A stretch of DNA of 18,979 bases from Nitrospirota bacterium. GTDB taxonomy: Bacteria; Nitrospirota; Nitrospiria; Nitrospirales; Nitrospiraceae. The stretch is from positions 1 through 18,979 of the forward strand of contig SCVQ01000135.1 of the NCBI GenBank assembly GCA_004296865.1, in the 5' to 3' direction. Positions 17,034 to 18,979 of this stretch are shown here, one piece after another. Every line of letters begins with the position of its first letter. Positions within the stretch are counted from its first letter, which is position 1. Under the pieces are notes generated by a model. The model made no database searches. It was not told the origin of the DNA and worked only from the letters and a program-made list of their open reading frames with translations. Position numbers and translations under genes: made by a program.

Positions 17034-17585
17034 CTAAAACTCGACCTCCGGCTTCGCTTCGGCAATCGCCTCCCAAGCGATCCTGGCGGTCGGCCCCGTG
17101 CCTGATTGGGCAACCTGCCGCGCATTCGTCGGCGACAAGGCCAGCGTGATCCCTTGATCGTCGATCTCCAGCAACCGGCCTATCATGCGCCATTGCCCAT
17201 CGATGGGCTGCTTGAGCTTCAGGCGCACCGGCTTTTCAAGGAAGCGCTGATAATCCTCGCGCCGCTTGAACGGCCGGTCCAAGCCCGGCGAGGACACCTC
17301 CAGCGTATACGCATGCCGGATGGGATCCTCCACATCAAGGGCGTGGCCAAGCGACAGATGCACCTGTTCGCAATCGCTCACGCTCACGCCGCCCGGCTTG
17401 TCGATAAAGACCCGCAGCACTGTGCGAGATCCTTGCCCCGCGCACTCCACATCAACCAGTTCCAGTGCAAGCGCACGGGCGATCGGAGCCGCGATAGCCC
17501 GAACACGTTCAGCAACCTGCCTGGAATCCGATCCCCCAGAGCCTTTGGGCTGCTCCGGCCAGAGCGGCTTTGTCACGTTCGTCAC
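17034..17585 (-). CDS. rimP: Ribosome maturation factor RimP
   Basis: Assists 30S subunit assembly. The core has ELVDVECAG, LRVFIDKPGGVSVSDCEQVHLSLGHALDVEDPI and the diagnostic YTLEVSSPGLDRPFKRREDYQRF, followed by the SH3-like C-terminal domain. No ATG is available. Start candidates are GTG 17585 (used here), GTG 17576, and TTG 17588 or 17597. GGTGA at 17586-17582 could serve as a Shine-Dalgarno sequence for GTG 17576. The core begins near residue 22, so the N-terminus is a short variable extension under any choice. A hairpin with a U-tract ends about 10 nt before this start. First gene of the rimP-nusA-infB cluster. Confidence 0.93.
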   Translation of the reverse strand: MTNVTKPLWPEQPKGSGGSDSRQVAERVRAIAAPIARALALELVDVECAGQGSRTVLRVFIDKPGGVSVSDCEQVHLSLGHALDVEDPIRHAYTLEVSSPGLDRPFKRREDYQRFLEKPVRLKLKQPIDGQWRMIGRLLEIDDQGITLALSPTNARQVAQSGTGPTARIAWEAIAEAKPEVEF

Positions 17586-17590
17586 CAACC

Positions 17591-17619
17591 CAAACAAAAA
17601 AGTGGGCCCAGGCCCACTT
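17591..17619 (-). terminator. Intrinsic terminator after dat, immediately before rimP
   Basis: On the minus strand AAGTGGGCC (17619-17611) pairs perfectly with GGCCCACTT (17608-17600) around a very tight loop and runs into a T tract (TTTTTTGTTT). It lies 82 nt past the dat stop and ends within about 10 nt of the rimP start. By position it could end the dat transcript, act as an attenuator in the rimP leader, or both. Confidence 0.8.
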
Positions 17620-17701
17620 ACAGTCTTAGTACGTTACCATTTTGCAACAGCCAACGCAAGAGGGCGGGGGACTGAACGAAGGCAGACCGGACCGGTACCC
17701 G

Positions 17702-18541
17702 TTACCCCAGCGAAGCCCGAAAGCGGGCGCTGAGCAGCCCCGTGAGCTCGCCGGGCCGACCGGTCCCGATCGGCGCGCCGCCCAGACGGACCACCGCCAG
17801 TATTTCTACCGTCGTCCCGGTCAAAAACACTTCGTCTGCACGTCGCAACTCTTCCAGGCTGACCGCCTGCTCCTGCACCGTCACGCCTTCCTGCCGCGCC
17901 AAGGCCAACACGACTGATCGGGTCACGCCGGACAGAATGCGCTCCCCTTCCGGCGCGGTCGCCAGCACCCCTCCCCGCACCACCATCACATTGCTGACTG
18001 CGCCCTCAGTCACCAGTCCATCGCGAACGAAGATGGCTTCGAAGGCGCCGGCCTCTTGAGCCCGTTGCTTGGCCATCACGTTAGGCAGCAGGTTCACGCT
18101 CTTGATGTCACACCGTCCCCAGCGCAGATCCTCCATCATTATAACTCCCACCCCTGTCTCACGCAGGACTTGGGACAGCGGCTTCATAGCCCGTATGGTC
18201 ATGACCACGGTGGAACTGGCTGCGGCCGGAAAGGCATGGTCTCGGGGCGCGACGCCGCGCGTCACCTGAATGTACACCTTGCTCTCATCGTGGCCGCCTA
18301 GCCGGATCCCCTCCTTTACGAACTCCCGCCACTCCGGTACGCGATAGGGCATCGACAGCCCGATCGCCTGGGCGCTCCGCTCCAGGCGAGCCAGGTGCGC
18401 CTCCAATTGATAGGGGACCCCGCGGTACGTGCGGAGCACCTCGTAGACCCCGTCGCCAAACTGGAAGCCGCGGTCCTCCACCGGGATCATGGCTTGTTCG
18501 AGCGGCATGAACCGGCCGTTCAGAAATCCGATGTCGGACAT
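17702..18541 (-). CDS. dat: D-amino-acid transaminase (fold-type IV PLP enzyme)
   Basis: Interconverts D-alanine and D-glutamate with their 2-oxo acids, supplying peptidoglycan D-amino acids. It is a class IV aminotransferase of 279 aa from ATG 18541. The PLP lysine is Lys147 in DLRWGRCDIKSVNLLPNV, FGDGVYEVLRTY is near residue 30 and TEGAVSN carries the conserved Glu179. TRGVAPRDHAFP (Arg100, His102) matches the carboxylate-trap Arg/His of characterised D-amino-acid transaminases, favouring that over branched-chain transaminase or aminodeoxychorismate lyase. The ATG overlaps the TGA of the upstream small gene by one base (TGATG), so translation is probably coupled; GTG 18544 is an alternative start. 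A terminator follows before rimP. Substrate preference is inferred from motifs. Confidence 0.88.
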   Translation of the reverse strand: MSDIGFLNGRFMPLEQAMIPVEDRGFQFGDGVYEVLRTYRGVPYQLEAHLARLERSAQAIGLSMPYRVPEWREFVKEGIRLGGHDESKVYIQVTRGVAPRDHAFPAAASSTVVMTIRAMKPLSQVLRETGVGVIMMEDLRWGRCDIKSVNLLPNVMAKQRAQEAGAFEAIFVRDGLVTEGAVSNVMVVRGGVLATAPEGERILSGVTRSVVLALARQEGVTVQEQAVSLEELRRADEVFLTGTTVEILAVVRLGGAPIGTGRPGELTGLLSARFRASLG

Positions 18542-18906
18542 CACGCGTCCCCGCTCCGGCCGAGGCGGCCGGCGCCATCGACAACCCGCACAAGAAAGAC
18601 GCGGCGGTCTTCAGCTGTAAATTTCCATCCCATACGCTTCTCGAACAACAAGCGATGCGTCCCGGGCGTGAGCGTGCGGAACTCGAAGGCCCGACGCCCC
18701 GAATCGACGGCGTTGCTGCTGGCGGTCCGGAGAAAGTCGTCGTTCACCAGCGCGAACGATCCCGCCTCATACGACGGCACCCACTGCTCCCCTCGCGTGC
18801 GGTCTTCCCATAGATGCACGTGAATGCTGGCCCCCACGGAAGCCGTAATGAGCTTCGCGTCTCGATCGGGATCGGTTGCCGATCCCTCAGTCGGCAATTG
18901 AGTCAT
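18541..18906 (-). CDS. Small chagasin-like (protease inhibitor I42-type) domain protein
   Basis: About 121 aa from the ATG at 18906; an in-frame ATG at 18927 would add MRGAWAE. Neither has a well-spaced Shine-Dalgarno sequence (GGGGAG lies 11 nt before 18906). The body VGASIHVHLWEDRTRGEQW, then GRRAFEFRTLTPGTHRLLFEKRMGW and a final FLVRVV strand follow the strand pattern of chagasin/I42 cysteine-peptidase inhibitors. There RTRGEQW corresponds to the NPTTGYxW loop and KRMGW to the RPWE loop. The loop residues are degenerate, so inhibitor activity is doubtful. No signal peptide or lipobox is seen, unlike typical bacterial I42 proteins. Its stop overlaps the dat start. The family call is by eye and moderate. 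Confidence 0.6.
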   Translation of the reverse strand: MTQLPTEGSATDPDRDAKLITASVGASIHVHLWEDRTRGEQWVPSYEAGSFALVNDDFLRTASSNAVDSGRRAFEFRTLTPGTHRLLFEKRMGWKFTAEDRRVFLVRVVDGAGRLGRSGDA

Positions 18907-18933
18907 CTCCGCCCAGGCTCCCCGCATTCGTCT

Positions 18934-18979
18934 TTACCATCGTCCCGTCAACGCCGCCCGATACCACACGGACTCCGCC
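18934..18979 (-). CDS. Possible C-terminal end of an upstream gene (partial)
   Basis: One minus-strand frame runs from the window edge and reads AESVWYRAALTGRW followed by TAA at 18936-18934. It has strongly G/C third positions like the neighbouring genes and stops 7-28 nt before the candidate starts of the next gene. With only 14 residues the family cannot be named, and a second frame is also open to 18887. Treat it as a hint that the operon continues beyond the window. Confidence 0.3.
   Translation of the reverse strand, partial: AESVWYRAALTGRW

Noticed and set aside
15851..17149. 432-codon open frame on the plus strand opposite nusA and rimP
   Set aside because: Antisense shadow running across two real genes and their intergenic gap; no domain recognised.
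17619..17665. sigma-70-like promoter for rimP (TTGGCT, 17 nt, TACTAA)
   Set aside because: Only half the consensus positions match in each box; too weak to list as a feature, so mentioned only in the rimP leader finding.
18887..18979. Second open minus-strand frame at the right edge (ends SLGGDDSIAD)
   Set aside because: It would overlap the I42-like gene by about 20 nt and has lower G/C at third positions than the alternative frame ending at 18934; neither can be proven from the fragment.

Overview
The window is a GC-rich, gene-dense bacterial chromosome segment made almost entirely of housekeeping genes. No phage, IS element, CRISPR array, tRNA or rRNA is visible. Gene order and protein character (rimP-nusA-infB-ylxP-rbfA-truB-rpsO-pnp-M16 peptidase on one strand; nnr-tsaE-HIT-lapA-mutS on the other; two small exported proteins of unknown family) suggest a free-living Gram-negative-type bacterium. 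A Nitrospira-like member of the Nitrospirota is my best guess. That placement is inference from general resemblance, not from a search.

Left block, plus strand (1-5862): a tightly packed operon. It holds a bifunctional NAD(P)H-hydrate repair enzyme cut by the left edge, the tRNA t6A ATPase TsaE, a HIT-family nucleotide hydrolase/phosphorylase-like protein, a LapA-type two-helix membrane protein and the mismatch-repair ATPase MutS. tsaE/HIT and HIT/lapA overlap by 4 nt, and lapA/mutS by 8 nt, so translational coupling is likely. The operon ends in a perfect hairpin with A and T tracts on its two sides, which can terminate both strands.

Centre, minus strand (5882-7336): two consecutive genes for small Sec-exported proteins that I cannot assign to a family. 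They have strong Shine-Dalgarno sequences, a plausible sigma-70-type promoter in an AT-rich 295-nt gap, and the shared terminator at their 3' end. This is the only part of the window not explained by conserved housekeeping function.

Right block, minus strand (7373-17585): the transcription/translation/RNA-decay cluster read as rimP, nusA, infB, ylxP (DUF503), rbfA, truB, rpsO, pnp and an M16 zinc peptidase. It couples ribosome maturation, transcription elongation control, translation initiation, tRNA pseudouridylation and mRNA decay. A hairpin without a U-tract sits between rpsO and pnp, where E. coli has its RNase III/PNPase autoregulatory leader. A hairpin with a U-tract lies immediately before the rimP start codon.

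Far right, minus strand (17702-18979): a D-amino-acid transaminase (Dat type) translationally coupled to a small chagasin-like (I42-type) protein that lacks a signal peptide. A possible C-terminal fragment of a further upstream gene lies at the window edge.

Findings most worth checking are the exported protein pair, a 14-bp tandem duplication inside mutS whose copy change would shift the frame, the hairpin in the rimP leader, and the unsecreted I42-like protein next to dat.
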